The notes: a model not told the origin generated them from the letters alone. Positions 1 through 12,614 are shown, counted from the stretch's first letter. The stretch is DNA of 64,000 nucleotides from Paraphysomonas bandaiensis (GCA_965644295.1 CBFFRP010000169.1:186001-250000), one strand, 5' to 3'. Numbers and translations are program-made.

Positions 1-368
1 ATTACAAAGTCTTCGTCTTTGAAGACGATGCACAAAGCCACGCCCACAATAATGACGAAAGCTTCCAAACTTGTTCGTCTAATTGAAGACTATCAGATGA
101 ACACATGAATACAATCTACAGATTGACAGAAGTGCTATGCATACCTCTGATAAAACTGTCTGGCGTTTGCTTCAGCTAGAGCTCTGGCGGCGTTCGCATC
201 AGCCCTGGCGTTTGCTTCAGCTCTGGCGTTTGCTTCAGCTAGATATCTGGCGTTTGCTTCAGCTAGAGCATCTCGTAATGCACGCACCTCAACAGCTGTG
301 GGGGTAACGGTCTCCTCTCCATCGACATCGACAGGATCGGCTATGGGTAGAGGTGTGATCTGAGACAT
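1..368 (-). CDS. Two-exon small membrane-protein family, copy 1 (3' end off window)
   Basis: Exon 1 is 368-145 and starts at the in-frame ATG of MSQITP. The intron is 144-70 (75 nt, donor GTATGC, acceptor ACAAG). Exon 2 starts at 69 and leaves the window at base 1. Exon 1 encodes an acidic PVDVDGEE stretch, then an alanine/glutamate/arginine helix with several AEANAR repeats, ending in QFYQ. Exon 2 encodes a hydrophobic stretch (AFVIIVGVALCIVF) and then KDED. This copy has the longest repeat region of the six and is the most diverged. Function is unknown. The frame is supported because copies differ by multiples of three bases. An apparent ORF on the opposite strand is a shadow of exon 2. Confidence 0.6.
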
Positions 369-400
369 TGAAGCGAGTGCTGCTACCTCATACAGCTTCA

Positions 401-1659
401 ACCATATCGATATTCATGCGTTCATTTCCATATACATACATAGAAATATAAAAGTCTTCTGATCTGAGCACGACTTCCACTTCAATTGTTTCTGTTCGTT
501 CTAGTACAGAACAAATATCAAACAGTATCTTTAACGGGCACTTCGTTTTCAGGCTTTCTAAATGATCGACTATTTACACAACCTAAACTAAAAAATCCCC
601 TGGTTTTTCACTCAAAAAGTCACAAAACTACACATTTTCAAGAAAATAATCGGCATATTGTACACAGAATCCAGAGACAGATGTCTGTTAGCTTCACATG
701 CAGGATACGATGCGATACTTTTACAGTAATAAGAGGAACGCAGGCTGATATGATCATAACCTCACTGGGAATACATGAGCTCATAGTTCTTTCATGCCAC
801 ATGCTGCTGGTTGTTGATTCAGCTGGTGAAAGGTATGGTTAAGTGGCATTCATACAGGAGAGTTGGTCTATTTCAAAGACAGAGATAGCAGAGTTGATTC
901 CATGACCATAACACCGGAGGGACCGGATGATATTGTAAATATATTCAATTTAGTGGTTCGAAACAGAGCATATGAGTATACTCATACTGCAGAGCTGATC
1001 ATCAGAGAGACTCACATAAGAATAACTCCACTTGAGTGTCATTCTCCTCTCTGATTTGAAGGTATATACTAATATGACTGTATCATTTATAGATACTTTC
1101 TCATAGTGTTCTGTGCGTATTGATGTATATGACGATACTGTGTTGGAGCATGTCAATCATTGTTGACGTGCAGCATACTCTGCGGAGCCGCATGAACACG
1201 ATTGTCATGTAACACCAGCGGAGTCTTCGGGTAACGTTCTTGAAATATGTTGTAACACCACTGATTCTATCCCCAAGGGGGAAACAATCGGTACACTGCG
1301 AGATAATGTATGTATGAGTTTTTTACTTTTAATGTATGTTACATATTACACCAGGTTATTACTGTGGCGGATCTACCTTCGGAATTATAGGGGTGGAGGG
1401 TGCCCCATATTGACAGCGTAACTAATCACCGCGTTTGACCGTCTTGTGTGTGCTGGTGAGTAGGGTTGCGACCGCGTACCTCTGCCTATGTACACATTGC
1501 TTAGTTCAGCGCTTCCCCACCCGGGTTCTCATTGCATATTCAGCGCTAAAAACTGTGTGATAATGATGTAGCTAGTTGGTTTCAGTAGGTAGATAGTAAA
1601 TAACATATGGGACTTAATCAATAATCAAGTATTAGTTAAACCCCCACCCGGCTCTACCT
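401..1659. other. Intergenic, no supportable gene
   Basis: The first ~170 bases are the upstream flank shared by the small-protein family, including CAGTATCTTTAACGGGC. A block at about 579-640 recurs near 18,840-18,900. The rest is AT-rich. Short open frames here have no recognisable domain. Confidence 0.5.
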
Positions 1660-1780
1660 ATATTGAAAGTCTTATTATTTATTTAGCAATAGGCGTTAAG
1701 AATCTGCACCAATGTAGTTGCTAGTTGAATGCTAGACAGACTATTTAGACCTCTACCCATAACGAATCAGTATAGATTTT
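1660..1780 (-). repeat. Dispersed repeat: non-LTR retrotransposon 3' tail, copy 1
   Basis: The conserved core TTTAGCAATAGGCGTTAA is followed by the block ending in TAGACCTCTACCCATAAC. The same ~105-bp block occurs near 3,068, 8,090, 49,841 and (inverted) 50,110. At 8,090 it lies directly downstream of a retrotransposon reading frame, so it is read as that element's 3' end. This copy is a bare tail. Confidence 0.6.
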
Positions 1781-1795
1781 CTATTCATCAGCTAT

Positions 1796-2060
1796 ATGAT
1801 GACTCTATGTGTGGTATACAATGTTGACGTTCACAATGTGCTCCGTAGAGTACGCTGGACTATACGAGTGTTATATAAGGTGTGTATGTACACTGTGTGC
1901 TCTTCATACAACACGCAGAACACTCTGTATATGTGTTATATGATGTGCACGTTCACTCTATGTGCACCGTTTAGTACACACTGGCTATATATGTGCTTTA
2001 TGATGTGTGTTCGCTCTACACTCTATGTCCTCCGTTCAGTTCACCAGGCCTATACATGAG
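1796..2060. repeat. Degenerate tandem repeat of about 65 bp
   Basis: About four imperfect units share TATGATGTG, a GTTCAC-like segment and CTATGTGC/CTCCGT. Open frames read through it because of its composition; none resembles a protein. Confidence 0.4.
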
Positions 2061-2466
2061 ATGAGTCTATTTTACTGTCAAGAATTTTTTCTCAGTCATA
2101 AAATAGCTAGGAGGCGTCATTGTACAACACTCAATAGAGGGGGAGTGTTGAGATCTGAAGATTCTATATGCTTGCCATTGAGTGCAGTATTATATGTGAG
2201 ATGCAAGGATCGAAAGATATAATATATATGTAATTAGGTAATTAGTATATTACATATTGTAGTATGAAACTGAAGTATAAGTTGGTGACTATACAGGATA
2301 CGACTACTGAGGGTGTGGTTCGTACATTATAGAAGTAAATGATTGGTGTTGAACACACACCAAATTCAACTTAGGTTCTTTATCATGTAATGTTATGATT
2401 TCAATCTTATAAAATTGAGAACAACCAATCAACCTTGCTTAGCAAATAATGTCAACTTCTGTTGTT

Positions 2467-2918
2467 ACTCAGTGTGTACAAGTTTCATATCCCCTCTATT
2501 ATCTACGGTTTACTGATTATTTCATTGAGGGGGCGTATTAGGATTCATCTTAATATAAGATAGTATATGTGAAATATAATGTTCAATGAAATATATCATA
2601 TTAGAATTGATCTTTATAATAGTAAAACAATGTTGTGATTATTAGAGTGTAAGTAATGAACACGATAGAGTGAAAATTATGAATAACAATATAGAACGGA
2701 ATAGTTAGAAGTGTAACTGATAATGACGACGTTATGATGACGATCACGTATCTTCGACAGATACTCTCTCTAATTCAGTAGTTCATTGTATATTTCATTG
2801 AACATTATAACTCCCAGATACAATCATGTATTAAGCTGAATCCTAATACACCCCCTCAATGAAATAATCAGTGAACCGTAGATAATAGAGAGAATATGAA
2901 CTTATACACACTGAGAGT
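2467..2918. repeat. Imperfect inverted repeat, ~90-bp arms
   Basis: The left arm (2,467-2,555) and right arm (2,830-2,918) are reverse complements with a few mismatches. Both contain ATTTCATTGAGGGGG next to an AATCCTAATA-type stretch. The centre (GATAGTATATGTGAAATATA) resembles the internal spacer of the small-protein element at 19,850-19,930 and 22,130-22,160, so this is probably a decayed relative. Confidence 0.6.
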
Positions 2919-3067
2919 AAAAACCAGAGTAGCAGTCACTAGTCAATAATAAACGAACTGCAGAGATGCCATATTGTGAGACCATCCTTCTAGTCCAGCA
3001 TCATGTAATGTATTGAATAAAAGTAAAAAAAATGGTAAAAACTCCGTGTAACTCAAACTAGCCATAG

Positions 3068-3180
3068 TGAAAGTCTTTTATTTAGCAATAGGCGTTGAAG
3101 GCCTGCACCGATTTATTAGTAGCTAGATGAATGCTAGTCAACCTAGTTAGACCTCTACCCGTAACTAACCAGTACAAACT
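3068..3180 (-). repeat. Dispersed repeat: non-LTR retrotransposon 3' tail, copy 2
   Basis: Same ~105-bp block as at 1,660 (TTTAGCAATAGGCGTTGA through TAGACCTCTACCCGTAAC). No coding part accompanies it. Sequence matching the spacer of the small-protein element begins about 40 bases downstream (3,220 onward). Confidence 0.6.
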
Positions 3181-3713
3181 CTCATATCAGAGCGCTCATA
3201 TCAGTACCAGGAAAATATAGACTTTCCATGGCATTCAACTTCAATATTCGGTTCAACAGAAGCTCACTTCTATCGTAATTATGATAATGACAGTCATATG
3301 TACGACGTACATTACGTGATTTCATTCATACCAGTATACATACCAGAATTCTCATTTGTTTCTTAATGTTAATCAGGGAACATCTATTTCTTTTTACAGC
3401 AAGCAAGCTACTAAAAATGCTACACAAGAATCTAATATTAAGTTTTCAAAATGAGAATAAGCTACAATTTAACCTAGGGAGAAAGCTGGGATAAAGAGTA
3501 TAGAGTATCGTCCCTTGTCTAAAGTTATAACGATAGTCATTGTCAATTATACTTCTAACTATTCCGTTGTGTATGATGGTTATGTCCTGCATTATTATTC
3601 ACTTTTCTACAATAATTACTGTGTTCATCACATTACACTCTAATGATCACAACATTACTAAGCTTACTATTACTAAGCTTAAATCTGCATTTAACGCATC
3701 ATCACCCTCGTAG

Positions 3714-4079
3714 TTATCTCAGCCATATGAACAAACAAAAAAATGCAACTAGCACGAGTGCTAGTGCAACTACAACGTCTTCGTCTTTGAAGACGATGCA
3801 CAAAGCCACGCCCACAATGACGATGAAAGCTTCCAAACTTGCTCGCTTATTAGAAGACTATCAGTTGAACACGTGAATACAATCTACAGATTGACAGAAG
3901 TGGAATGCATACCTCTTATAAAACTCAGCTCTGGCGCTTTCTTCAGCTACAGCTCTTTCAGCGTTCGCTACTCTTTCACGTAAGGCACGCACCTCCGCAG
4001 CTGTGAGGGTAACGGTCTCCTCTCCGTCGACATCGACATCGACAGGATCGGCTATGGATGGAGGTGTGATCTGAGACAT
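3714..4079 (-). CDS. Two-exon small membrane-protein family, copy 2 (96 aa)
   Basis: Exon 1 is 4079-3913, intron 3912-3838 (75 nt, GTATGC...GCAAG, TTCTAAT branch-like site 12 nt before the acceptor), exon 2 3837-3714. Both exons are open and the join keeps frame. The product has an acidic Asp/Val segment (residues ~8-20), an Ala/Glu/Arg-rich helix predicted as coiled coil (~25-52), then two hydrophobic segments split by KDED, and ends in WLR. There is no signal peptide; a membrane hairpin or tail anchor is inferred. The upstream flank (to ~4,410) is shared with other copies but is interrupted by a hairpin element. Function unknown. Confidence 0.65.
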
Positions 4080-4160
4080 TGAAGCGAGTGCTGCTACCTC
4101 ATACAGCTTCAACCATATCGATATTCATGCGTTCATATCCATATGGAACAAACAACAAAC

Positions 4161-4307
4161 CAGGGGGTGGTTGTGCATATAGATTTGTTCGTTTACTTCA
4201 TCGAAAAATCATCGTTTTTTCAGTGAAAAGTCACATTTTTTCACTTTTCACTGAAAAAACGATAATTTTTCGATGAAATAAACGATGAACAAATCGAACC
4301 ACCCCCA
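4161..4307. mobile_element. Foldback (palindromic) element, copy 1
   Basis: A near-perfect hairpin. One arm contains GGGGGTGGTT, GATTTGTTCG and TTCATCGAAAAAT; the other returns as ATTTTTCGATGAA, GAACAAATC and AACCACCCCC. Compared with copy 8 (22,960-22,990), it sits as an insertion in the upstream flank of small-protein copy 2. A longer relative lies at 20,922-21,125. Confidence 0.7.
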
Positions 4308-4419
4308 GACTTCAGACTTCACTTCAATTGTATGTGTTCGTTTCTAACAAAGAACAAATATCCAACAGTATCTTTAACAGGCATTTCGTTTACAGCTTTC
4401 CTAAATGAACTTACTGTAC

Positions 4420-7006
4420 AATGGTTTCCAGAAGTCACATCGCGATATATCGCGAGTACGTTGATTTTCATACCAACAATCCTACCACACAAGTCCAGAA
4501 AAATGAATTCTGTTTTTTTGTATGGGAGTGTGTGTAGGAGGGGGGTTGAAGTGGAGATATTCTGGTGTGCAGAATTCAGCGTTTATGTAGGTGATTCAGC
4601 GTTAATGTAGGTCCCTCTTAACGACCATATCGAGCGTATGGCTGCGTAAAGGTACTTATATATATTATATTCTTGTAGAGGACTCTTATTACTACTATGT
4701 GCCTTACTGACAATATCTACCGTGTGTAATCAGGTCAGTATTCCCAGTGAATAAGCGAACGTCATGAAAAAACAAATATGTTCCAGTGGCCACCATAAGG
4801 CGCGATGACAACACCTAAGAACTGTTTAAGTCTCGATATTAGGCAGTCTAATATCCCCTACCTCTCATTGGGTGGCTTCATACTCCACTACGGTTGCCAC
4901 AAAGGTGTCTGGTATTACACTTACCAGGGTCAGTCAGAGCAGTGTAAATTGATTGATGATAATTAGAATTGTTGTAGTTTCATAGAGATATGCACAAACA
5001 GGTGATGGGGGAGTGCTTAATGCCTGTCAGTTGTTGTTTTTGCGATCCGAGCCAGGAAATGCATTGACTGTGGCCAAACATTACTGCCTTCGAATTGATT
5101 GGCAATCGAAGCAAGCCTTTGTAGTGCTACAGTTGAGAGACGTGCTGATGCGTATGCCGAACGGCAATGTCAGTGATACCGTCAAATTATTTTTTAATGT
5201 TTGCATGTGTTGAAGCGTTAAATATCGGGATGTACCAAAACCTTCATAAGATCAATTAGAAGCATATCGAGAGGACAAAACAAGAGTTATTATTGATAGT
5301 GATCCAAGTCAAGAACTATCCAGTATCAAGAATTATAGTCCAAAGCTTCATGGAATGTACAACTCGTGAAAGGTTTAAACTTGGCACAAAGGTGTACATG
5401 AATTTCTAAATGAGAAAGCAAAGAAATTAATTTCGATTAGTTTGGATATATATATTTTTAGTAAGCCAATCTTGCCTATGATTATTATTTCCGTAATTAA
5501 GTGTTTGAATCATCGCTTGGGGGTGTTGAAGTGCTGTCCGAGATAGTTTCCGGTAGTTTTAATATTTATAGATTTTGTAGTGCGTATGTATTGTGTTATA
5601 TCCACACATTACACTACAACCAACTCCATATTGGGGTAATAATATAATAAAAGCATACCGGGATACTGGGGGGAGGTTGTAAGGCAGTGAGGTAGCATAC
5701 ATGGGTGCCTTGGCTAGTGGCTATACCTAGGCAGTACGGAGAATTAGGAGAGAGGAGTGCATAATATTCAATTGTTATAAAACATATATATATATAATTT
5801 CAAGATTATGAAAGCATTATAGACATAGCATAGAGTGTACATTAATGCTTTGGTTTCCTCTGGGGGTGATATGGGGCCTGATGGGGTGGTTCATGTAAGT
5901 GCTTGTGACTGGGGTATAATGTATAATTAGTAGTTGGTGGGATAAGAGTTTCCATATGTGTCAACATGTGTATAAAACCAAAATATAGCTAAAAATACAA
6001 TGTTCATATTGTATACAATGTACTTGTCATTTTTTTCATCATCTGGAGGTCACCTAACAGCCTCTGGTGGTTGACATATTGAGGAGAACTATATCTGTAT
6101 TGGAATAGTAAATTACAAGCTTATTATTATTATTTCTTGGGTTATCTGCTGTCAACGTATATATACTTATAATTTATATGTTTTTACGGTGTCTATGAAG
6201 GTGTACTCGGCTCAAGGGCTCACTGTGATTAATTCTGGCGATATGCATATTAAGGGTGTGAGCGTGTGTCAATGTGTTTCAACTCTGTACATATTTTCAC
6301 ACTCTCTCTATAGAAAAGATAAAAGTTATACGCTCTATGAGTATAAATATACATAGACTCCGTATATTTAAGTCAACTTTTGGCCTTCTACTGCTCTTCT
6401 TCTTCATACTTACCAGATCGCCTGCTTGCTCAATAAGATGCTTAATAACGACTGGAATGACTCACTTAATGATGCCATGAATAAACCTCCTCTTATCTTT
6501 CCTTTAAAGGGTTGTGACATTGCTGTCTTATGTCGATATTGTCTTGTATTTGTTGCTATCTTTTAATGTGTCTATCACGTCTTTTATCTCTTCCACAGAT
6601 AGAGCTCCATTATTGGGGTAAACCGTATGCAATAAATTACCTTTTTTACATCTACCCTTTTCTCAATAGAATGCTGTATTTTTAGGGTAAAATGGGTAAA
6701 AATAGTAAAAAAGGGAGAAAAAAATAAATTGCCGCTATCCTTTAAACTGAGGTGTGATGAATAGTGAGTGGTGATGATGAGTGAGAACTTTTCTCGTTTT
6801 TCTGGACTTGTCTGGTAGGAAACAAGGGACTCAAACATATCGGCATCCTTCGTACATTTTTGTTCTATGATGCCTCTTATATTGAGTCAACAATTATCTG
6901 TATTTCAGCCGTAGTTGTATTCAAGTAATATAGAGAATATTTACTTCGTTATATTTCCGAAAAATAAGATGCTGGCTGCCCATACGTTTGTCACATCTTT
7001 CCATTC
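4420..7006. other. Long AT-rich stretch, no gene seen
   Basis: Apart from the end of the copy-2 flank, I see no conserved protein, RNA gene or long repeat. Open frames (for example at 5,013 and 6,274) are short and low-complexity. A block near 6,955-6,980 (AAAAATAAGATGCTG) recurs inverted near 20,775-20,800. Confidence 0.5.
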
Positions 7007-8073
7007 GGTCATATAGTACTCTAATCTATAATATACATCACCCCAACTTTTTAGATCATCTTCCTGTATCATTCATCTTGCACTGTGCTTAATGAGATTT
7101 TTCCTTTCATCACTGCCGTTTTCAAGTCTCTTGCCCTTATATGGAACTATCTGAAGGGCAAACCGGACTCATGGAGTTCGAAGGTGTTATCAAATCCGCG
7201 TTGCAGTACCAGGACAATCTTGAAGTGAAGTATATACTTGTGGTCCCGGATGTTTCGGGTTAGTGTCGACGGGTTAGTTGACCCAAAGGTTAAACGTTTC
7301 GCAAAAGAGGAATAGACTCAGCTGCAGTTCATTTTTGGAAGAGTGGAACCGGAGAGGCTGAGCATGGTGTGAAAGCTACTCGGCAGCCATATGGAAAAGG
7401 CAAAGTGGTTGCGATTGCGGATGACCCTGACCATTCGATCACCGAGTTGATCCCTCAGCTTACCAAGGTCAACATTCAACTTCAGCTAGAGCTCTTGCGG
7501 CGTTCGCTTCTCTTTCACGTAATGCACGCACCTCAAACGCTGTGAGGGTAACAGTGGCCTCTCCATCGACATCGACAGGATCAGCTATGGATAGAGGTGT
7601 GATCTGAGACATTGAGGCGGTCAGTGCTGCTATCTCATCCCACGTCAACCATATTCATGCGTTCATTTCCATATGTAACTTATATAGACTTTACTTCAAT
7701 TGTTCGTGATCTTTAATAAAGAACAAATATTCAACAGTATCTTTAACGGGAATTTTGTTTTCTTTGTTACTAAATGATCTAAAGTTAGCATACTACGAAG
7801 TGTGACGTACACAAAACATTAGATATTAAGTCAAACATTACATCTACTACCACTTAATCTCGTATGTCTATAAATAAGACTTGCGTATTATCACTGAAAA
7901 CGTAATAGTTAAGCCTATTAAATATTGCATATTTGTATGTTTTTGTTCGCACATATTCCCGACTAATATGTTTAGTGGGGAGAGTACTGGTATATATATT
8001 GCGATTATAATTCCTAGGTGTAGTTATCGTCTATTGATTGCCATTTTGAAACTACATATAACCACTTGACTAA
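7007..8073. repeat. 1,067-bp direct repeat, copy A1
   Basis: Almost identical to 9,747-10,813 (offset 2,740 bp; I noted one substitution, near 7,134). It shares GGTCATATAG at the left and CACTTGACTAA at the right, and the flanks differ outside. Contents: a coding-like relic at ~7,140-7,478 with stops (one stretch reads GKVVAIADDPDHSITELIP, family not recognised), a decayed small-protein exon (7,480-7,652), that family's upstream flank, then AT-rich DNA. The two copies bracket exactly one retroelement insertion. Confidence 0.9.
7480..7652 (-). pseudogene. Small membrane-protein family, relic copy 3 (exon 1 only)
   Basis: Minus-strand sequence matches exon 1: the MSQIT start, the VDVDGEE acidic block and RALRE are recognisable. 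The match stops inside the helix region and is replaced by unrelated coding-like DNA, so there is no exon 2. The upstream flank is retained to ~7,790. Confidence 0.65.
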
Positions 8074-8074
8074 G

Positions 8075-9746
8075 TAGTGAATGTCTGATTATTTAGCAAT
8101 AGGCGTTGAGACCTTGCATCAATTAGTGGCTAGAAGAATGCTAGTCATACTAGTTAGACCACTACCCGTAACTAATCAATACAAACTCTTTTATCCTACT
8201 ATTTAACGCTACGAAAGCTGCTTGTGCGTCGCCGCAAGCACCAAGGTGCAACCACTTCCGTTCTTTTTGTGTGATATGAAATTCGCCTTTATCGTGTGTC
8301 CGTGGACTCACCGGCGCTTTTGATCTGGGGGTCTCCCTTTGGGATGGGTCTCCATTGGTTTTGGAGGGGGCTCAGCATTCTGAATTAGGGTCCTGAGTGC
8401 ACCTAGTTCCAGATGTGTGGGTTGGGAGTGGTGGGGATTGTTGGGAGGAGGAGTTGGGTTTGTAGTATGTGTTACTGTGCTCCTGTGGGGCCGCGGGTGT
8501 AGATAGAGTTGTCGAAGCCGTCGGCGTTGTGGAGGTCTGGGCAGTCCAGTGCTCTGTCGGGTAGGACCTGTGAGGTGTGCACGTGTGTCTGGAGTCGGAT
8601 ACGCTGTGGGGGGTCTTCGTTGGACCCCTAGTAGTCGAAGGACTCTCGGACGTTGTCTTGACTGACTGCGTTTCGGACGGGGTCTCGGGAGTAGCCTGGG
8701 CGGCCTTTTGGACATGGTGATATAGCGACAACCGCGATCCTGTAACATAAGCTTCGCTGCAGTGTAAAGCGGTTGCAGGAGATTAATAACCACTGTTTCT
8801 AGGTTCCGTAGACTGTGAGCCGTCAGGTGGTTGTGTATGTCATCTCCGAAGACCGTTTCCAGTTGGGCTGCTGTGATGGTTCCAGTCCAGTATCTCTCGA
8901 CCTGTGGGATGGAGGGATTCCAGGCTCTGCTGGAGAGTCTCCGTAGTGCAGATGTGATCCAGTTGGGTAAGGTCTGAGTTCTCTGTATTTCGTGTAGCAC
9001 ATTTTTATGCGATTGAAATGCAGTTTCCCTTATTTGGGTGATGGATTCATGTGTGCAGTCGAGGCACATATGTTTTAGGGAATCTAGTCGAAACCCGCAG
9101 TCAGAGCATGCGGCTTTGGTCAGGTCAAGCCCCTGTTTGGTTTTGGCCCGGTTCCTCCCTATGCAGAAAGATTTGTCCCATGTCAGTGCCGTGTTGAGAA
9201 TTCTTTGGCGTAGATTTGAGCTGAGTTTGTCTTTGGATGCACTGCCATCCGCTTGAGCTAGTTTGCGCGGGAGGTGTACTCCGCTATTGGTCCAGTAGCC
9301 AGGCGCTCGATCAGGATTGTTTCCGTAGCGTTGATCTCTGGTTGAAGTGTAGTTCTCAAGTGTCCTTAGGTCGCAGAGATCTTGGAAATCAGTAAGGAGT
9401 GGGCTAGAGTAGTATGGCCGTCTTGTACTGTGCAAACGCCAGTGCCATAATCCAGCGGTTAGTAAGCGTTCAATGGCACTGTCAATCGCAATTGTACAGA
9501 CAGTGTAGTTATTTTTTCCAAGGATGCGATCGACTTCATGCCAGTCTTCACCCGCGACTGCGTCCGCAATATAGATGCCCTTGTCCTCAAACGTCCACTC
9601 CGTTTCATCTGTGGTACGTCGTTCGGGATGGGACCTCACCCAGGTCACCTGTCTTTTGCAATCTCTACTGGCCGCGATGCTTTCGAGTAGTACCCCTTTT
9701 GCACGGTGACCGAGAGCTCTGCGTCTTGTGGAGAGTCTTGTGGAGA
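8075..9746 (-). mobile_element. 5'-truncated non-LTR (LINE-like) retrotransposon
   Basis: On the minus strand this is an open reading frame cut off at 9,746, then a ~230-nt 3' region ending in the dispersed ~105-bp tail (8,090-8,200). The tail ends within a few bases of direct repeat A1, and the truncated 5' end abuts A2. The segment 8,200-8,310 also occurs at 49,975-50,110, joined to the same tail, which supports one element family. No target-site duplication other than the 1,067-bp repeats is visible. Confidence 0.7.
8308..9746 (-). pseudogene. Retrotransposon polyprotein C-terminal fragment
   Basis: The frame is open from the truncation point to a stop at 8,308 (446 codons from the first internal start codon, with further open sequence upstream). 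Near its start it has TWVRSHPERR followed by a D/E-W-x-D pattern and ADAVA, resembling the end of a retrotransposon RNase H domain. About 180 residues in, CSDCGF...HMCLDC resembles a C2HC zinc-binding motif, as in C-terminal regions of non-LTR elements. The last ~150 residues are Pro/Arg/Thr-rich. Reverse transcriptase is absent because of truncation, so the copy cannot be autonomous. Assignment to the non-LTR class rests on the shared 3' tail and is inference. Confidence 0.6.
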
Positions 9747-10813
9747 GGTCATATAGTACTCTAATCTATAATATACATCACCCCAACTTTTTAGATCATC
9801 TTCCTGTATCATTCATCTTGCACTGTGCTTAATTAGATTTTTCCTTTCATCACTGCCGTTTTCAAGTCTCTTGCCCTTATATGGAACTATCTGAAGGGCA
9901 AACCGGACTCATGGAGTTCGAAGGTGTTATCAAATCCGCGTTGCAGTACCAGGACAATCTTGAAGTGAAGTATATACTTGTGGTCCCGGATGTTTCGGGT
10001 TAGTGTCGACGGGTTAGTTGACCCAAAGGTTAAACGTTTCGCAAAAGAGGAATAGACTCAGCTGCAGTTCATTTTTGGAAGAGTGGAACCGGAGAGGCTG
10101 AGCATGGTGTGAAAGCTACTCGGCAGCCATATGGAAAAGGCAAAGTGGTTGCGATTGCGGATGACCCTGACCATTCGATCACCGAGTTGATCCCTCAGCT
10201 TACCAAGGTCAACATTCAACTTCAGCTAGAGCTCTTGCGGCGTTCGCTTCTCTTTCACGTAATGCACGCACCTCAAACGCTGTGAGGGTAACAGTGGCCT
10301 CTCCATCGACATCGACAGGATCAGCTATGGATAGAGGTGTGATCTGAGACATTGAGGCGGTCAGTGCTGCTATCTCATCCCACGTCAACCATATTCATGC
10401 GTTCATTTCCATATGTAACTTATATAGACTTTACTTCAATTGTTCGTGATCTTTAATAAAGAACAAATATTCAACAGTATCTTTAACGGGAATTTTGTTT
10501 TCTTTGTTACTAAATGATCTAAAGTTAGCATACTACGAAGTGTGACGTACACAAAACATTAGATATTAAGTCAAACATTACATCTACTACCACTTAATCT
10601 CGTATGTCTATAAATAAGACTTGCGTATTATCACTGAAAACGTAATAGTTAAGCCTATTAAATATTGCATATTTGTATGTTTTTGTTCGCACATATTCCC
10701 GACTAATATGTTTAGTGGGGAGAGTACTGGTATATATATTGCGATTATAATTCCTAGGTGTAGTTATCGTCTATTGATTGCCATTTTGAAACTACATATA
10801 ACCACTTGACTAA
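9747..10813. repeat. 1,067-bp direct repeat, copy A2
   Basis: Second copy of 7,007-8,073, almost identical base for base. It begins exactly where the retrotransposon fragment ends. It carries the same coding-like relic, decayed small-protein exon and AT-rich tail. Confidence 0.9.
10220..10392 (-). pseudogene. Small membrane-protein family, relic copy 4
   Basis: Duplicate of the relic at 7,480-7,652, carried inside direct repeat A2. Same truncation; exon 2 absent. Confidence 0.65.
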
Positions 10814-11012
10814 TATTCTAATATTCGCTTATAAATGTTTGCCTATTATAACGTGTGGTTTGATAATATACTGCCTTGTTATGCATATAATTATGCAAGC
10901 AAATACTTCGATGCTAGCCCACATGTAACTTGGAATAGTACACTACTCTTCTGTCAATAAAAATCAGCTACTGTACACCTTCGTAGTTTAGAACTAGACA
11001 CTTGTGTGATAT

Positions 11013-12515
11013 TGTAACGCTGTGGCGTTCAACTATTATTCCATCGTACTCTCTATTCTCTAGCGGGCATATAATGGACTACGGATGTCGAGAATGAGTG
11101 TGACTCACACCAGCGGTGATATGTTGTATTTTATGCATACTATGTTACATCTATGCTTGCATGTACACTATACTATGCCTTGCACTGCATGTCATCATTG
11201 TATTGATATCGCATTGTATGCACTCACACTTATTACTATATCACCAACATCACTCACACTATACACATATGACATACATTATACACCTCACACCATACCA
11301 CACATATATGACATACATTATACATCATATATATCATTGCATACATACTACACTTCACACTTATAACTCTGTATGCTGTATTGGTATTGATTCTTCTCTA
11401 GCTGCAGATAGAAGGAATTAGATATCAATATAGTGCATTCACATTCATCTATACCTTCTTCTATCTCTATATGTATGTGTATCACCATCTATATACATTA
11501 TCACACTCTTATCACTTGCATACTGTATGGCATATAGTGCTCGTGCTTGTATAAGATCCAAGTCTTGTCATAAGCACGATCTGCATGTATACATGACATG
11601 AATATGACGTATGTATGGTATATGTACACATTGTATCACCTGAGGGTCCATTCATCTTGTCATGAGGCCATTAGCATTCTCTGTGTGGTCTTCATATTCC
11701 TGTGGAGCGCAGTGGACTCTAACTCCTCGTGTTCATGATGTTTGGAGCCGTGACTTGCGTCGGACGTCTGTCATTATGGACTTGACTAGGGTGCCAAGTT
11801 TCATCGTCTATCTCTTACTAGTTATGGAGCGTTGGCATGTATCTGCAATGAGCGTTAAGAGCATCATCATCTTCAGTCTCTTCTCAACTGTTGTTTTTGT
11901 CGTATGCTGTATTTGCTGTATTTGCTGTATACTCCTGGATGCTACTCTGGTATGCGGGATGTATATGACCTTGTACTCCTCTGTATATGCGATTGTATGA
12001 TGCTGTATATGATTCTGAGTATACAGTATTGTGCTGTTGTATATTTGTATATGGTCTATAGTACAGTGACGGTATATTGTTGAGTACAAGCATATGATTG
12101 GACGATATTCTCATTTTGGTGTGCTGGAGACTCTTTTGGTTGGAGTTGGTCTTCATAGCATTCTACGGGAGTGTTCCAGAAAACTGATATGTCCACATAA
12201 TCAACCAAATCTTGTACAATCTTTTGTAGAATATTGTTCTAGATGTTATTGTGTGTTTCTAGATAGCTTGTAGAACATGAGTGGTTCTTTATGAGTTATT
12301 TTGTGTTCTGCTTGCTGTTCAGATTTATGTTAGAGTGCCTTACACCTTAACACGTAGTTAGAGGTGTCTAATTATAAGAGCTTGGGGGTGCCTGAGCTGT
12401 TGTAAGGCTTAATAACAAACATATTCCTCTTCTTCTTTTCCTTTCTTCTTTCTTACATTTCCTTATTATTCATATATAGTGGCTGCACCCGGTGTTATAC
12501 CTCGGGTTAGCTATA
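11013..12515 (+). repeat. 5' LTR
   Basis: Starts TGTAACGCTG and ends GTTAGCTATA. It matches the 3' LTR over its whole length with no net length change. It contains ACAT/ATAC-rich segments that create long false open frames on both strands. Confidence 0.85.
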
Positions 12516-12614
12516 GTAAATTTACTGGCGAAAAGCAGCTTTGAAATCTGCAGATTTTGATAACATTGTTGGAAGGATATATCTACGTCAAGTTAAGATA
12601 ATAGTCCCCGTCAC

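Noticed and set aside
486-842. 118-codon + frame near the left end
   Set aside because: Covers repeated flank sequence, has no domain and is not open in related flanks.
3643-3876. Conserved opposite-strand ORF rich in Thr/Ser/Lys in every small-protein copy
   Set aside because: It is antisense to exon 2. Substitutions between copies keep hydrophobicity on the other strand but change T/I/M on this one.
11085-12156. Several 90-112-codon frames in the LTRs (repeated at 13,703-14,776)
   Set aside because: They arise from ACAT/ATAC-rich LTR sequence on both strands and have no protein features.
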